A DNA stretch of 64,000 bases from Allorhizobium sonneratiae (GCF_023700755.1 NZ_JAMKOJ010000003.1:248001-312000), one strand, 5' to 3'; shown: positions 8,916 through 17,854, counted from the first letter of the stretch. The notes: a model not told the origin generated them from the letters alone. Translations and numbers: made by a program.

Positions 8916-9140
8916 ATGCTCTATCGCGGAAAAACATGCACAAGTAATTTAAAATGCATGGACATGAATACAAGACTATACCTTGTGTCCCTGCCTGGCT
9001 CTTCAATCCCTCTGAAAGCGGCTGTTCTCGATACGCTGGCCCGCAGTGAGTTCAAGGAAATGAGTCATGGACGTCTCAGGAAATGTTGTGACGTCCATTT
9101 TAAGTACGAACGCTACGTTCTTCTTCAGAGAGGACAATAA
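8916..9140 (+). CDS. Small ORF ahead of the EamA gene, unknown
   Basis: A 74-residue ORF with a good AAAGGA ribosome site 7 bases before its ATG. Its stop codon lies just before the EamA start and inside that gene's ribosome site region, so the two could be translationally coupled. I recognise no domain; there are four Cys residues and no membrane segment. It could be a leader peptide, a remnant of a longer gene, or chance. Support is limited to the ribosome site and spacing. Confidence 0.3.
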   Translation: MLYRGKTCTSNLKCMDMNTRLYLVSLPGSSIPLKAAVLDTLARSEFKEMSHGRLRKCCDVHFKYERYVLLQRGQ

Positions 9141-9145
9141 GGATC

Positions 9146-10075
9146 ATGGCCTATCTGTCTCTCGCCCTCGCTGCTGTTTTCTGGGGAGGTAATTATGTTG
9201 TTGGAAAGCTCATGGTGGGAAAGGTTGACCCCATCCTTCTTTCTGAACTCAGATGGTCTCTCACAAGCTGCCTGCTTTTGATATTTAATTTCCGGAGTTT
9301 GAAACAGGCACTCCCGATTATAAGGAAGAGCAAGAAAACAATCATCGCTCTTGGTGTTTTGGGTCAGGTTCTGTTTCCAGTTACCCTATATGTTGGCTTG
9401 CAATATACATCACCACTCAATGCAGCCATTTATCTATCGGCAACACCTTCGATTGTTCTTTCTCTTAATTGGATATTTTTTAAAGACTATATATCCAAGT
9501 CGAATATTTTAGGCGTTATCATCAGTACATTGGGTGTTGTCTGGCTTGTGACCCAAGGCGATGTCACGAACTTGCGGTTCCTGGAAAACATCAATATTGG
9601 TGATTTCTGGACGATGGTCTCTGCTGTTAGCTGGGGCACCTACTGCTCTTTTCTCCGGACAAAACCCAAAGATTTGAAGGGCAATGTGTTTGTCACGGTC
9701 TGTGCGATTGTCGGAGCCGTTGTTCTTATGCCGTTCTGCTTTGTTGCTGCACAAAACGGGGCAGCCATGGAACTGAAACTCGAATGGGGCACGCTGATCG
9801 GCCTATCTTACCTTGTTATTTTTCCCTCCTGGCTTTCCTATTTGCTCTGGAGCAAGGGAATAGCAGAGATTGGTGCAACTAGAGGTGAAATTTTCACACA
9901 TTTCATCCCGCTTTCTGCCGGACTCCTCTCCATCACATTCCTGGGTGTTCGGCTTGAAAATTATCATATTGTCAGCGTCATCGGGATCGTTATCGGTGTG
10001 TATCTTTGTTCGAAGCACGATCACCGTGCCACCGTTATAAAGAACCTATCAAACTCACCTGCCAAACAGTCGTGA
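9146..10075 (+). CDS. EamA/DMT family transporter
   Basis: A 309-residue inner-membrane carrier of the drug/metabolite transporter superfamily, built from two EamA repeats of about five helices each (residues about 1-135 and 148-290). The first repeat shows AAVFWGGNYVVGKLM and LNAAIYLSATPSIVLSLNW, typical of the family. It probably exports amino acids or other small metabolites; the substrate cannot be predicted. AAGGA lies 6 bases before the start. It is divergent from the broken LysR regulator, a common pairing. Codon use is more AT-rich than the core genes, suggesting acquisition by transfer. Confidence 0.85.
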   Translation: MAYLSLALAAVFWGGNYVVGKLMVGKVDPILLSELRWSLTSCLLLIFNFRSLKQALPIIRKSKKTIIALGVLGQVLFPVTLYVGLQYTSPLNAAIYLSATPSIVLSLNWIFFKDYISKSNILGVIISTLGVVWLVTQGDVTNLRFLENINIGDFWTMVSAVSWGTYCSFLRTKPKDLKGNVFVTVCAIVGAVVLMPFCFVAAQNGAAMELKLEWGTLIGLSYLVIFPSWLSYLLWSKGIAEIGATRGEIFTHFIPLSAGLLSITFLGVRLENYHIVSVIGIVIGVYLCSKHDHRATVIKNLSNSPAKQS

Positions 10076-10156
10076 GCGTGACGTCATGGTCTATAAGTCT
10101 TCCCTTGAAATGGAAGTCTATCATCCACCTCTGAAGCCAGCCGGTGATCGGCATTT

Positions 10157-10184
10157 CCAGACGGAAAACCGTTTCACCCTTTTC
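10157..10184 (-). repeat. GAAAAGTGTGAA-type intergenic repeat, copy 1
   Basis: Read on the minus strand this block matches the repeat at 25765-25793 almost base for base, including GTGAAACGGTTTTCCGTC. It belongs to the same family as the three tandem copies at 38441-38584. Confidence 0.7.
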
Positions 10185-10253
10185 TCGGGACAATGCTCTA
10201 AAGCACGTTGCTGCTTATCAGTCTCAGCCAACGTGCCTTAAGTCTTTGATGTG

Positions 10254-10307
10254 TCGCATGTCCGTTATCGTTTTATTCAAGACAATAAAACGCGACATGC
10301 TTTCAAT
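10254..10307 (+). repeat. 54-bp hairpin repeat (CGTTTTATT...AATAAAACG), copy 1
   Basis: Arms CGTTTTATT and AATAAAACG form a hairpin, followed by CGCGACATGCTTTCAAT. The same block occurs inverted at 44600-44654 and, degenerate, at 25871-25921. It lies between the EamA gene and the end of dnaB. Confidence 0.7.
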
Positions 10308-10334
10308 GGAAAATTATGCCGATATGCCTTTATA

Positions 10335-11831
10335 TCACGGTTCCTCATACTGAATGAAGCTCGGGTCGGCGAGATCGGCGAAGCGGGTGAACTCGGCCTG
10401 GAAGGCGAGTTTGACAGTTCCGGTCGGTCCGTGACGCTGCTTGGCGATGATCACATCCGCCGTGCCCTTGACCTTCTCCATCTGCGCTTCCCATTCCGTA
10501 TATTTCGGATCGGCGGGATCGCGCGGCTCCATGTTTTTCACGTAATATTCCTCGCGGAAGACGAAGAGCACGACGTCGGCGTCCTGTTCGATCGAGCCTG
10601 ATTCACGCAGGTCCGAAAGCTGCGGACGCTTGTCGTCGCGACTTTCCACCTGACGGGAGAGCTGCGAGAGCGCCACGATCGGCACGTTCAGTTCCTTGCC
10701 CAGCGCTTTCAGGCCGGTGGTGATTTCGGTGATTTCCTGCACGCGGTTTTCGCCGGATTTCTTTGAGCCGGTCATCAGCTGCACATAGTCGACCACCAGG
10801 CAATCGAGACCGCGCTGGCGTTTCAGGCGGCGGGCGCGGGCTGCCAACTGGGCGATGGAAATACCGCCGGTCTGGTCGATATAGAGCGGTACTTTCTGCA
10901 TGGTCTGGGAAAAGCCCACGAGCTTTTCAAATTCATGCTCGGTGATGTCGCCGCGACGGATTTTCGAGGACGACACCTCGGTCTGCTCCGACATGATACG
11001 GGTGGCGAGCTGTTCAGACGACATTTCCAGCGAATAAAAGCCGACCACGCCGCCATTTTTCGCCTTGAACGAGCCGTCCGGCATCACTTCCGGTTCGTAA
11101 GATGCAGCGATATTCCAGGCGATATTGGTGGCGAGCGAGGTTTTCCCCATGCCTGGACGTCCGGCAAGGATGATAAGGTCGGAGCGTTGCAGACCGCCCA
11201 TCTTGCTGTCCAGCGAGACGATGCCGGTGGAGATGCCGGAAAGATTGCCGTCGCGCTCGAAGGCCGCCCCCGCCATGTCCACGGCCAGCGCCACGGCATC
11301 ATTGAAGGACTGGAACCCGCCGTCATAGCGACCGTTTTCGGCGAGATCGAAGAGGCGCCGTTCGGTATCCTCGATCTGCGCCTGTGGCGGCATGTCGAGC
11401 GGCGCATCATAGGCGATATTGACCATGTCCTCGCCGATCTGGATCAGCGCGCGCCGCAGCGCCAGATCGTAGATCGCTCGGCCATAATCCTCGGCATTGA
11501 TGATGGAGACGGCTTCGGCGGCCAGCCGCGCCAGATATTGCGCCACCGTCAGATCGCCCACCTTCTGGTCGGCGGGCAGGAAGGTCTTGATGGTCACGGG
11601 ATTGGCGGTCTTGCCCATGCGGATGATGTCACCCGCCACCTCGAAGATCTTGCGATGCAGACCCTCGTGGAAATGCAGGGGCTTGAGAAAATCCGAGACA
11701 CGATAAAAGGCGTCGTTATTCACCAGGATCGCGCCGAGCAGCGCCTGTTCCGCCTCGATATTGTTCGGGGCTTCGCGGTAATTCGGCTCGGCCTGCTGGG
11801 CAGGGTTGAGCCTGCGCGCAACGTCATTCAT
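10335..11831 (-). CDS. dnaB: Replicative DNA helicase DnaB
   Basis: The hexameric helicase that unwinds DNA ahead of the replication fork and recruits primase. Its 498 residues match the family. The N-terminal domain (about 20-125) begins APNNIEAEQALLGAIL, and the RecA-like domain has Walker A GRPGMGKTS at about 224-232. LVVDYVQLM (Walker B) and the arginine-finger and C-terminal motifs follow. It stands alone on the minus strand; in many rhizobia alr and radA follow, but here accessory genes do. Confidence 0.97.
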   Translation of the reverse strand: MNDVARRLNPAQQAEPNYREAPNNIEAEQALLGAILVNNDAFYRVSDFLKPLHFHEGLHRKIFEVAGDIIRMGKTANPVTIKTFLPADQKVGDLTVAQYLARLAAEAVSIINAEDYGRAIYDLALRRALIQIGEDMVNIAYDAPLDMPPQAQIEDTERRLFDLAENGRYDGGFQSFNDAVALAVDMAGAAFERDGNLSGISTGIVSLDSKMGGLQRSDLIILAGRPGMGKTSLATNIAWNIAASYEPEVMPDGSFKAKNGGVVGFYSLEMSSEQLATRIMSEQTEVSSSKIRRGDITEHEFEKLVGFSQTMQKVPLYIDQTGGISIAQLAARARRLKRQRGLDCLVVDYVQLMTGSKKSGENRVQEITEITTGLKALGKELNVPIVALSQLSRQVESRDDKRPQLSDLRESGSIEQDADVVLFVFREEYYVKNMEPRDPADPKYTEWEAQMEKVKGTADVIIAKQRHGPTGTVKLAFQAEFTRFADLADPSFIQYEEP

Positions 11832-12182
11832 CGGTCATCATCCATTTCATCTTGAGGGCTTGTTCCTGACTTTAACGGTCGCCACCGGGCCGATAAATGG
11901 CTCATTGTGATTCACACAGTGATTCACAGCCCCCATAACATAAGGGGAATTATTCGGTTGACTGTTGCATGCTGCGAATCAGTTTGGTCCCTCGCAGATG
12001 ATACAGTGAAAGGCTTTGAAGGGTCTATCGACCGCCTGACGAAGGTGGCGGCGATAGAGTTCTCACGTTTTCGTGTGTATGCAGTTTAATATGATTGACA
12101 AGCTCATGTTATGGCGCGAAAACCGGCCCATTCTTTTCAATGCCGCTGAACCTCTTGCGTTCACGTTTTCAAGGACCTTGTA
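11832..12182. other. dnaB-iron transporter divergent intergenic region
   Basis: This 351-base region holds divergent promoters. Apart from the IRO-like motif at 12092-12106 I see no gene; an ORF of 60 codons at 11907-12089 has no ribosome site and no recognisable sequence. Confidence 0.4.
12092..12106 (+). promoter_or_regulatory. IRO-box-like motif (TGA-N9-TCA)
   Basis: TGATTGACAAGCTCA fits the TGA-N9-TCA iron-responsive operator associated with the rhizobial iron regulator RirA. It lies 76 bases upstream of an iron-type ABC transporter gene. The pattern is short and could occur by chance; the context raises its weight. Confidence 0.4.
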
Positions 12183-13325
12183 ATGATACGTCTGTTTTCG
12201 CGTCTTCGGCTGGCTGTCCTTGCCGCCGTCTTTGCCCTGCCTGCTGTTTATGCACAGGCCACCGATTATCCGGTGACCGTCACCGATCTCGCCGGACGCA
12301 AAGTGGAGATTAAATCCGAGCCGAAACGCATTGTTCTTCAGGATGGACGCGACCTCTTCACCCTGGCTCTGCTCGACCGGCAGGATCCGCTGAGCCGTGT
12401 GGTGGTGTGGAATAATATTCTGGCCCGCTCTGACAGCAAGGGCTGGGCGGCCTTTGAAAAGAAATGGCCGACTTCGGCAGCAAAGCCGATCGACATGAAA
12501 TTTGGCGATGACGGTCAGGTGAATATGGAGGAGATCGTCGCCGCCAAGCCGGATCTGGTCATCGTCCATGCGCGGGTGAAGCAGGCGCTGGAAGACGCCC
12601 ATGTTCTGGAAAGCCTGAAAAGCCTGGGCGTTCCGGTGGTGATGATCGACAGCGAGATGGAGCCCGCCGTTAATGCGGTGAAAAGCGTCGAGCTGCTTGG
12701 CAAGGTGCTGAATCGTGAATCCGAAGCCAAGGACTATGTCGATTTCTATCTCAGCCATCAGAAAACCGTCAATGACGCCATTGCCGGGCTGAAAAAGCCG
12801 AAAGTCTTTTTTGAGGCTTTGGCGGGCAAGAAGGGGCCGGAATTCTGCTGCTTCACCCATGGCGATGTCTATTGGGGCAAGCTTGTGCAGGCTTCAGGCG
12901 GCGACAATCTCGGTACGAAAATGCTGAACAGTCGCACCGGCGATGTAACGCTCGAAAGCATTATCGGAGCGGAGCCTGATTTCTACATGATGAGCGGCAC
13001 GCCTTTTGCCGATCCTGCTGCGGTTTCTCCTGCCTTCGGTTTCGATGCCGATCGCAAGGGCATTGAGACGGCCATGGCAAAGCTTGCCGCACGCCCGGGC
13101 TTCAGCAATATCAAGGCAGTGAAATCCGGCAATGTCTATGGGCTTTACCACCAGCTCTATTCCAGCGTCTGGAATATTTATGCCATCGAATACATGGCCA
13201 AGGCTTTCCATCCCGAGGCGATGAAGGCGGTCGATCCCGATGCCGATCTGAACACAATCCTGACGAAGATGACCGGGCTTGGCGATGAAAAGGTGATTTT
13301 CGGCGCCAAACTTGACGCCAAGTGA
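12183..13325 (+). CDS. Iron-siderophore-type ABC transporter binding protein
   Basis: A 380-residue periplasmic binding protein of the FecB/BtuF (Peripla_BP_2) type. A signal peptide spans about residues 1-26, followed by TDYPVTVTDLAGRKVEIKSE, the usual beginning of ferric-siderophore binding proteins, and EEIVAAKPDLVIVH, the conserved half-site. No lipobox is present, as expected for Gram-negatives. It heads a three-gene operon with permease and ATPase, each overlapping by a few bases. Ferric siderophore is the most likely ligand; heme or cobalamin cannot be excluded. A possible RirA site lies upstream. Confidence 0.85.
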   Translation: MIRLFSRLRLAVLAAVFALPAVYAQATDYPVTVTDLAGRKVEIKSEPKRIVLQDGRDLFTLALLDRQDPLSRVVVWNNILARSDSKGWAAFEKKWPTSAAKPIDMKFGDDGQVNMEEIVAAKPDLVIVHARVKQALEDAHVLESLKSLGVPVVMIDSEMEPAVNAVKSVELLGKVLNRESEAKDYVDFYLSHQKTVNDAIAGLKKPKVFFEALAGKKGPEFCCFTHGDVYWGKLVQASGGDNLGTKMLNSRTGDVTLESIIGAEPDFYMMSGTPFADPAAVSPAFGFDADRKGIETAMAKLAARPGFSNIKAVKSGNVYGLYHQLYSSVWNIYAIEYMAKAFHPEAMKAVDPDADLNTILTKMTGLGDEKVIFGAKLDAK

Positions 13326-14413
13326 TGCAGGCTCCCATGTCGGCAAGCCTTGCGGAACCCTCGCAAAAACCGGGTTATGGGTATGACGCCACCTTATGGT
13401 GGCGTCTTGCCGTTATTGGCGGGCTTGTTCTTGCAGCCGTGATGATTGCCATTCTCGACATCATGATCGGTTCGGGAACATTGACCCTTGCCAGGGTGCT
13501 GGCAGCCCTGTTCGATCCGGCAGCGGCGGACAAGGCTTCGGTGTTCATCGTCTGGGATCTGCGCATGCCGATGACGCTGATGGCGGTGATCACCGGCATC
13601 AGCCTGTCGCTGGCAGGGCTCTTGATGCAGACCATTCTCGACAATCCGCTGGCCGAGCCCTTTACGCTGGGCGTGTCGTCCGCCGCCGGTTTCGGCGCGG
13701 CGTTGACTTTGGGGGCAGGCTTTGCCTTTTCCAGCTTTCTGCCCTTTCTGCCACCGGAACTGATGACGGCGCTCAATGCCTTCATCTTCGCATTGCTGGC
13801 GGTACTGCTGGTACTCGGGCTGTCACAGGGCGCGCGCAATGTTCAGGTCATTACGCTTCTCGGCATTGCGCTGCATTTCGTCTTCAGCGCGCTTCTGTCC
13901 TTGGTGCAATATACGGCCAGTGTCGATCAGTTACAAAGCATTGTCTTCTGGCTCATGGGTTCGCTGCAACGGGCGACCTGGCTGAAAGTGTCGATTTCCG
14001 GTGCGGTCTGTCTGGCCGTCTTGCCGGTGGTGCTGTTTCATGCCTGGCAGTTGACGGCCTTGCGCAGTTTTGGCGAACAGGCGACGGTTTTCGGGGTGAG
14101 GGTGCGGCGTCTGCGCACCATCATGCTGGTGCTCTCAGCCCTGCTGGCCGGTTCGGTCACGGCGGTGGTCGGCATTGTCGGGTTTATCGGGCTGGTCGCG
14201 CCGCATGTGGCGCGGATGCTGACGGGTGAGGACCATCGCTTCACCATTGCTGCGACCATGGCAGTGGGGGCGGTGTTTGCCACGGCGGCCTCGCTGCTTA
14301 CCAAGGTCATACTGCCCGGCGCCGTACTGCCACTCGGTATGGTGACATCATTGGCCGGTCTGCCCTTCTTCATCTTTCTGGTGCTGCGCAATACGCGGGG
14401 AAGCCTCGCATGA
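13325..14413 (+). CDS. Iron-siderophore-type ABC transporter permease (FecCD family)
   Basis: A 362-residue integral membrane permease of the BtuC/FecCD family with about nine or ten helices. Family signatures seen are WDLRMPMTLMAVITGISLSLAG, read as two adjoining segments, and DNPLAEPFTLGVSSAAGFGA, plus GFIGLVAPHVARMLTGEDHR near the C-terminal coupling region. The ATG at 13325 overlaps the preceding stop (TGATG); an ATG at 13337 is an alternative. It forms a homodimeric channel with the ATPase encoded next. Confidence 0.9.
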   Translation: MQAPMSASLAEPSQKPGYGYDATLWWRLAVIGGLVLAAVMIAILDIMIGSGTLTLARVLAALFDPAAADKASVFIVWDLRMPMTLMAVITGISLSLAGLLMQTILDNPLAEPFTLGVSSAAGFGAALTLGAGFAFSSFLPFLPPELMTALNAFIFALLAVLLVLGLSQGARNVQVITLLGIALHFVFSALLSLVQYTASVDQLQSIVFWLMGSLQRATWLKVSISGAVCLAVLPVVLFHAWQLTALRSFGEQATVFGVRVRRLRTIMLVLSALLAGSVTAVVGIVGFIGLVAPHVARMLTGEDHRFTIAATMAVGAVFATAASLLTKVILPGAVLPLGMVTSLAGLPFFIFLVLRNTRGSLA

Positions 14414-15210
14414 GCCTTTCCCTTGAGACATATACCGTAACCATCAATGGCAGGCCGATCGTGCACGACGCGGGCATGACGGCAAAACCCGGAGAGATCG
14501 TCGCCATTCTCGGCCCGAACGGGGCAGGCAAATCCACCTTCGTCAAGGGGCTGTGCGGGCTGCGCAAGGCAAGCGGCAATGCAAAGCTCGGCGCGCTTGA
14601 TCTGATTGCCGCATCGCCCGCCGAGCGTGCGCGCAAGGTTGGGTATGTGGCGCAGGATCTTGCCCATCTCGATGTGCAGATGAGCGTGTTTGAGCTGATG
14701 CTTCTGGCGCAAAATGGCGGACGCCATAGTTGGAAGACGGAAAAAGACAGTTTTCATCGTGCCGAACAGATGCTGGAGCGTCTCGGTCTGATGCGCTTTG
14801 CCCGGATGCAGCCGTCACGTCTTTCCGGCGGCGAGCGGCAGATGATCGCTCTCGCGCTGGCGCTGGTGCGCAAACCGGAGCTGCTGATCCTGGATGAACC
14901 GACCTCGGCGCTGGATCTTGCCAACCAGCTGCATATGCTCGATGTGGTGCAGGCGTTTACCCGGCAGGACGGCATCGTGACGCTTGCCATTCTGCATGAC
15001 ATGAATCTGGCCACCCGCTATGCCGACAAGACGGTCATCCTGCATCGGGGCGTGATCCAGCGGGCAGGTCGTACAGCCGATGTGCTCACACCGGAGATGA
15101 TCGCCGAAATTTATGGCGTCGAATGTCGTCTGATCGAACTGGAGGAGGGCGGCTTCCGGGCGATTTATCCGCTCACGGTCCGCGCGAGAGAAACTCCTGC
15201 AAATCTGTAA
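14410..15210 (+). CDS. Iron-siderophore-type ABC transporter ATP-binding protein (FecE family)
   Basis: The 266-residue ATPase that powers the preceding permease. Walker A LGPNGAGKST is at residues 34-43, the signature LSGGERQM at about 138-145, Walker B LLILDEPTSALDLA at about 157-170, and the switch His in LAILHDMNLA at about 195. Its ATG overlaps the permease stop (ATGA), so stoichiometric coupled translation is likely. It is the last gene of the operon. Confidence 0.93.
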   Translation: MSLSLETYTVTINGRPIVHDAGMTAKPGEIVAILGPNGAGKSTFVKGLCGLRKASGNAKLGALDLIAASPAERARKVGYVAQDLAHLDVQMSVFELMLLAQNGGRHSWKTEKDSFHRAEQMLERLGLMRFARMQPSRLSGGERQMIALALALVRKPELLILDEPTSALDLANQLHMLDVVQAFTRQDGIVTLAILHDMNLATRYADKTVILHRGVIQRAGRTADVLTPEMIAEIYGVECRLIELEEGGFRAIYPLTVRARETPANL

Positions 15211-15286
15211 CACGGTTTTGCGGTAAGAATTGCGCAAAACAAGAGTTTATCGCACGGATGTGAATCCATCACATCGAATGGCGCGC

Positions 15287-15330
15287 TACAGCGACCTTTT
15301 TGTGCGCCATATTTGGCGCACGGCGCTGTA
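15287..15330. repeat. RIME-like element, half copy (first palindrome only)
   Basis: TACAGCG...CGCTGTA with inner arms TGCGCCA/TGGCGCA matches the first palindrome of the full elements at 19184, 27707, 41791 and 48146. The second palindrome is missing. It lies between convergent iron transporter and rplI genes. Confidence 0.65.
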
Positions 15331-15367
15331 AGTCTGGCGGCTAACCCCTTATAAAGGCTTATCAAAT

Positions 15368-15394
15368 GAAAACGCCCGGCACGAGGCCGGGCGT
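15368..15394 (-). terminator. Rho-independent terminator of rplI
   Basis: Arms ACGCCCGGC/GCCGGGCGT with a short loop, followed on the minus strand by TTTTCATTT. It sits just after the rplI stop at 15417. Confidence 0.7.
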
Positions 15395-15416
15395 GAAGCG
15401 GGCAGAGATGGTCTGC

Positions 15417-15992
15417 TTATGCTTCTTCGTCTTCGTATTCGGCTTCCGGATTGAAGAAATCTTCCGGACGCAGCGCATCTTCGTCAACGCCGTAGATGGC
15501 GTCAGCGGAGGTGAGGCTTTCGCCCTTGGCCTGACGCTCGGCTTCTTCGGCAGAGCGGGCAACGTTGATTTCAACGGCGATTTCAACTTCCGAATGCAGG
15601 TGCAGCGTGACCTTGTGCAGGCCGATGGACTTGATCGGGTTGTTCAGTTCCACCTGATTGCGGGCAATGTTGAAGCCTTCGCCAGCCAGAGTGTCGATAA
15701 TGTCGCGGGCAGCAACGGAGCCGTAAAGCTGGCCGGTTTCGCCGGCAGCGCGCACGACGATGAAGGACTTGCCTTCCAGAGCCTCGGCCACTTTCTGGGC
15801 TTCGGACTTGCGCTCAAGGTTGCGGGCTTCGAGCGTGGCGCGCTCGGCGTCAAACCGGGTCTTATTGGCGGCATTGGCGCGCAGAGCCTTGCCGGTCGGC
15901 AGAAGGTAGTTACGGGCGTAACCATCGCGCACCTTCACCACTTCGCCCATCTGGCCAAGCTTTGCGATGCGTTCGAGCAGAATGACTTCCAT
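15417..15992 (-). CDS. rplI: 50S ribosomal protein L9
   Basis: A 191-residue large-subunit protein that binds 23S rRNA near the L1 stalk. The N-terminal domain begins [19 protein letters not shown] and carries the [14 protein letters not shown] signature at about residues 23-36, then a connecting helix and the C-terminal RNA-binding domain. The last 40 or so residues are an acidic extension (ending EYEDEEA) that makes it longer than the roughly 150-residue E. coli protein, as in other rhizobia. It follows the DUF2232 gene by 23 bases on the same strand. Confidence 0.97.
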   Translation of the reverse strand: MEVILLERIAKLGQMGEVVKVRDGYARNYLLPTGKALRANAANKTRFDAERATLEARNLERKSEAQKVAEALEGKSFIVVRAAGETGQLYGSVAARDIIDTLAGEGFNIARNQVELNNPIKSIGLHKVTLHLHSEVEIAVEINVARSAEEAERQAKGESLTSADAIYGVDEDALRPEDFFNPEAEYEDEEA

Positions 15993-16015
15993 TGTCTTAT
16001 CCTTTCAAGTCTTGC

Positions 16016-16999
16016 TTATTGTTTGTTGTCTTGTTGTTTCGGAGGGGTGTCACCGGGACGCGGCGGCGTCAGGGCGACGGTTCGTCTTGTGTCGATCAGG
16101 CCGAGGATCATGATGAACAGTGCAGGGAATACCAGGATGGCGGCCATGTAACAGAGGATCAGCGCCGGCAGACGCCATTCCTTGCCGCGTGTGCGCTCAT
16201 GGATCGAGGCAAAGCCGCCCATGAGGAAGCCTGCGCCAAAGGCCCCGCAGACCGTTGCGCCGATCAGCGCCGGAATGCCGCCGATAAAGCAGGCGATGAT
16301 GCCGGCCAGAAACATGAACGGCGCGTTGCGGTTCATTCTGAGAGCGGAGGGCACATCCTCGCGCGGGCGGGTCGTCTGGCCGGAGGCCGAGACAATGCGT
16401 CCCGCCAGATAAAAGGCGGCAAACAGCATCAGCACCCACATGGCGCCCTGCATGATCGGCAGAACAAGGAGCAGCATCGGCTTGAGCCGGTCAGAACTGC
16501 CGATGGCTGCCGCGGTGGCCGGATCGTTGAGCGACAGCGCCTGCACCAGCGCATCGACCATGCTGCCGACCAGATCGGCCCCATAGCCGATCATCACCCC
16601 AAGAAAGATGACGGCGAAGGAGACGATCATGCACAGATGCATGAGAATGTCGGACAGCGGATACCAGGCCATCAGATTGTCCGGACCGCCGATTTCAGAG
16701 GCCGGGCGCGCCAGATTGGCCAGATGGCTGATCCAGCCTGCGGGCAGCAGAGTGAAAATCGCCATGGCGAGCGCAAAGAGCGGCGAGACGGCAAGCGCGC
16801 CAATGATAATGGCGGTGACGATGGCGATGATGGCGTGCAGATTGCCCCAGCGCAGGCTGACAATCATGACCGGCATGGCCGAGGCTGCATAGAGCATGGA
16901 GGAAAAGGACGGTTGCGCATTGGCCGCCAAAGCCAGGAAGATGGCGGTCACTCCGGCCAATATGCCGGTCAGCAGCAATTTCACATCCGGTTGTTTCAA
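16016..16999 (-). CDS. DUF2232 family membrane protein
   Basis: A 327-residue polytopic inner-membrane protein with about eight hydrophobic segments (for example residues 8-28, 35-52, 55-75, 110-135, 170-195 and 225-255). It matches the DUF2232 proteins found between rpsR and rplI in alphaproteobacteria. The function is unknown. The polar C-terminal tail is rich in Pro, Gln and Thr. Conserved linkage to ribosomal genes suggests co-expression rather than a ribosomal role. Confidence 0.8.
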   Translation of the reverse strand: MKQPDVKLLLTGILAGVTAIFLALAANAQPSFSSMLYAASAMPVMIVSLRWGNLHAIIAIVTAIIIGALAVSPLFALAMAIFTLLPAGWISHLANLARPASEIGGPDNLMAWYPLSDILMHLCMIVSFAVIFLGVMIGYGADLVGSMVDALVQALSLNDPATAAAIGSSDRLKPMLLLVLPIMQGAMWVLMLFAAFYLAGRIVSASGQTTRPREDVPSALRMNRNAPFMFLAGIIACFIGGIPALIGATVCGAFGAGFLMGGFASIHERTRGKEWRLPALILCYMAAILVFPALFIMILGLIDTRRTVALTPPRPGDTPPKQQDNKQ

Positions 17000-17096
17000 G
17001 GTCGCTGTCCTGCGTCTCGCAGTTAGAGGAACGGCGTTTGCCTTCTATCCTCAACATGGGTCAAAATTCACGATCCGATCCGCGCCCGCCGCGAAA

Positions 17097-17130
17097 GGGA
17101 AAAGGCCCCCGCAGACGCGGGAGCCTCGCA
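17097..17130 (-). terminator. Hairpin terminator after rpsR
   Basis: An imperfect 10-bp stem GCGGGAGCCT/AGGCCCCCGC-type, with one G-U pair, is followed on the minus strand by TTTT. It lies between the rpsR stop and the DUF2232 start, so it probably reduces rather than abolishes read-through to rplI. Confidence 0.6.
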
Positions 17131-17143
17131 TTCCGTCTGTTAC

Positions 17144-17392
17144 TTACGCGACGACGTAAGGCAGAAGACCGAGGAAGCGGGCGCGCTTGATGGCGCGGGC
17201 CAGCTCACGCTGCTTCTTCTGCGAAACGGCGGTGATACGCGAAGGAACGATCTTGCCGCGCTCGGAAATGTAACGCTGCAGCAGACGCACGTCCTTGTAA
17301 TCGATCTTCGGGGCGTTGGCGCCGGAGAAGGGGCAGGTCTTGCGACGGCGATGGAAAGGACGGCGAGCCGGAGAAGAGGATACGTCAGCCAT
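17144..17392 (-). CDS. rpsR: 30S ribosomal protein S18
   Basis: An 82-residue small-subunit protein that pairs with S6 on the platform. [15 protein letters not shown], the family N-terminal signature with its Cys, and [20 protein letters not shown] are present. The ATG at 17392 is chosen over an in-frame TTG at 17398 because MADVSS matches the rhizobial start. It follows rpsF by 12 bases and shares its promoter and leader. Confidence 0.97.
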   Translation of the reverse strand: MADVSSSPARRPFHRRRKTCPFSGANAPKIDYKDVRLLQRYISERGKIVPSRITAVSQKKQRELARAIKRARFLGLLPYVVA

Positions 17393-17404
17393 AGTCAAAT
17401 CTCC

Positions 17405-17854
17405 TTATGCACGGTCTTCGCGCGGACGGCGCGGACGGTCGCCAAAGCCTTCACGCGGGCCGCGATCACCACGGTCACCGCGATCGCCACGGTCCGGACG
17501 GTCGCCGTCACGGCGCGGACGGTCGTCGCGGTCACGCTTCTGCATCATTGCGGAGGGGCCTTCTTCATGGGCCTCGACGGCAATGGTCATATAGCGCAGA
17601 ACGTCTTCGTTGATGCGCATCTGACGCTCGACTTCATGGATCGCGGCTGCCGGAGCATCGATGTCCATGAGGGCGTAATGTGCCTTGCGGTTCTTCTTGA
17701 TGCGGTAGGTGAGGGACTTGAGGCCCCAGTTTTCTACGCGCCCGACCTTGCCGCCGAAGGATTCGATAACGCCCTTGTACTGTTCTACGAGGGCATCGAC
17801 CTGCTGTGCGGACATATCCTGTCGGGCAAGGAATACATGTTCGTAAAGAGCCAT
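17405..17854 (-). CDS. rpsF: 30S ribosomal protein S6
   Basis: A 149-residue small-subunit protein. The conserved fold runs from [15 protein letters not shown] to about residue 105 and includes the motif [20 protein letters not shown]. The C-terminal tail after about residue 110 is an arginine/aspartate-rich repeat (DRGD units, then RPRRPRED), typical of alphaproteobacterial S6 and probably disordered. The ATG at 17854 is chosen; the frame is open upstream to 17902 without conservation. It is the first gene of the rpsF-rpsR unit. Confidence 0.97.
   Translation of the reverse strand: MALYEHVFLARQDMSAQQVDALVEQYKGVIESFGGKVGRVENWGLKSLTYRIKKNRKAHYALMDIDAPAAAIHEVERQMRINEDVLRYMTIAVEAHEEGPSAMMQKRDRDDRPRRDGDRPDRGDRGDRGDRGPREGFGDRPRRPREDRA

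Noticed and set aside
11907-12089. 60-codon ORF between dnaB and the iron transporter
   Set aside because: No ribosome site, no similarity recognised, and it overlaps the region expected to hold promoters.
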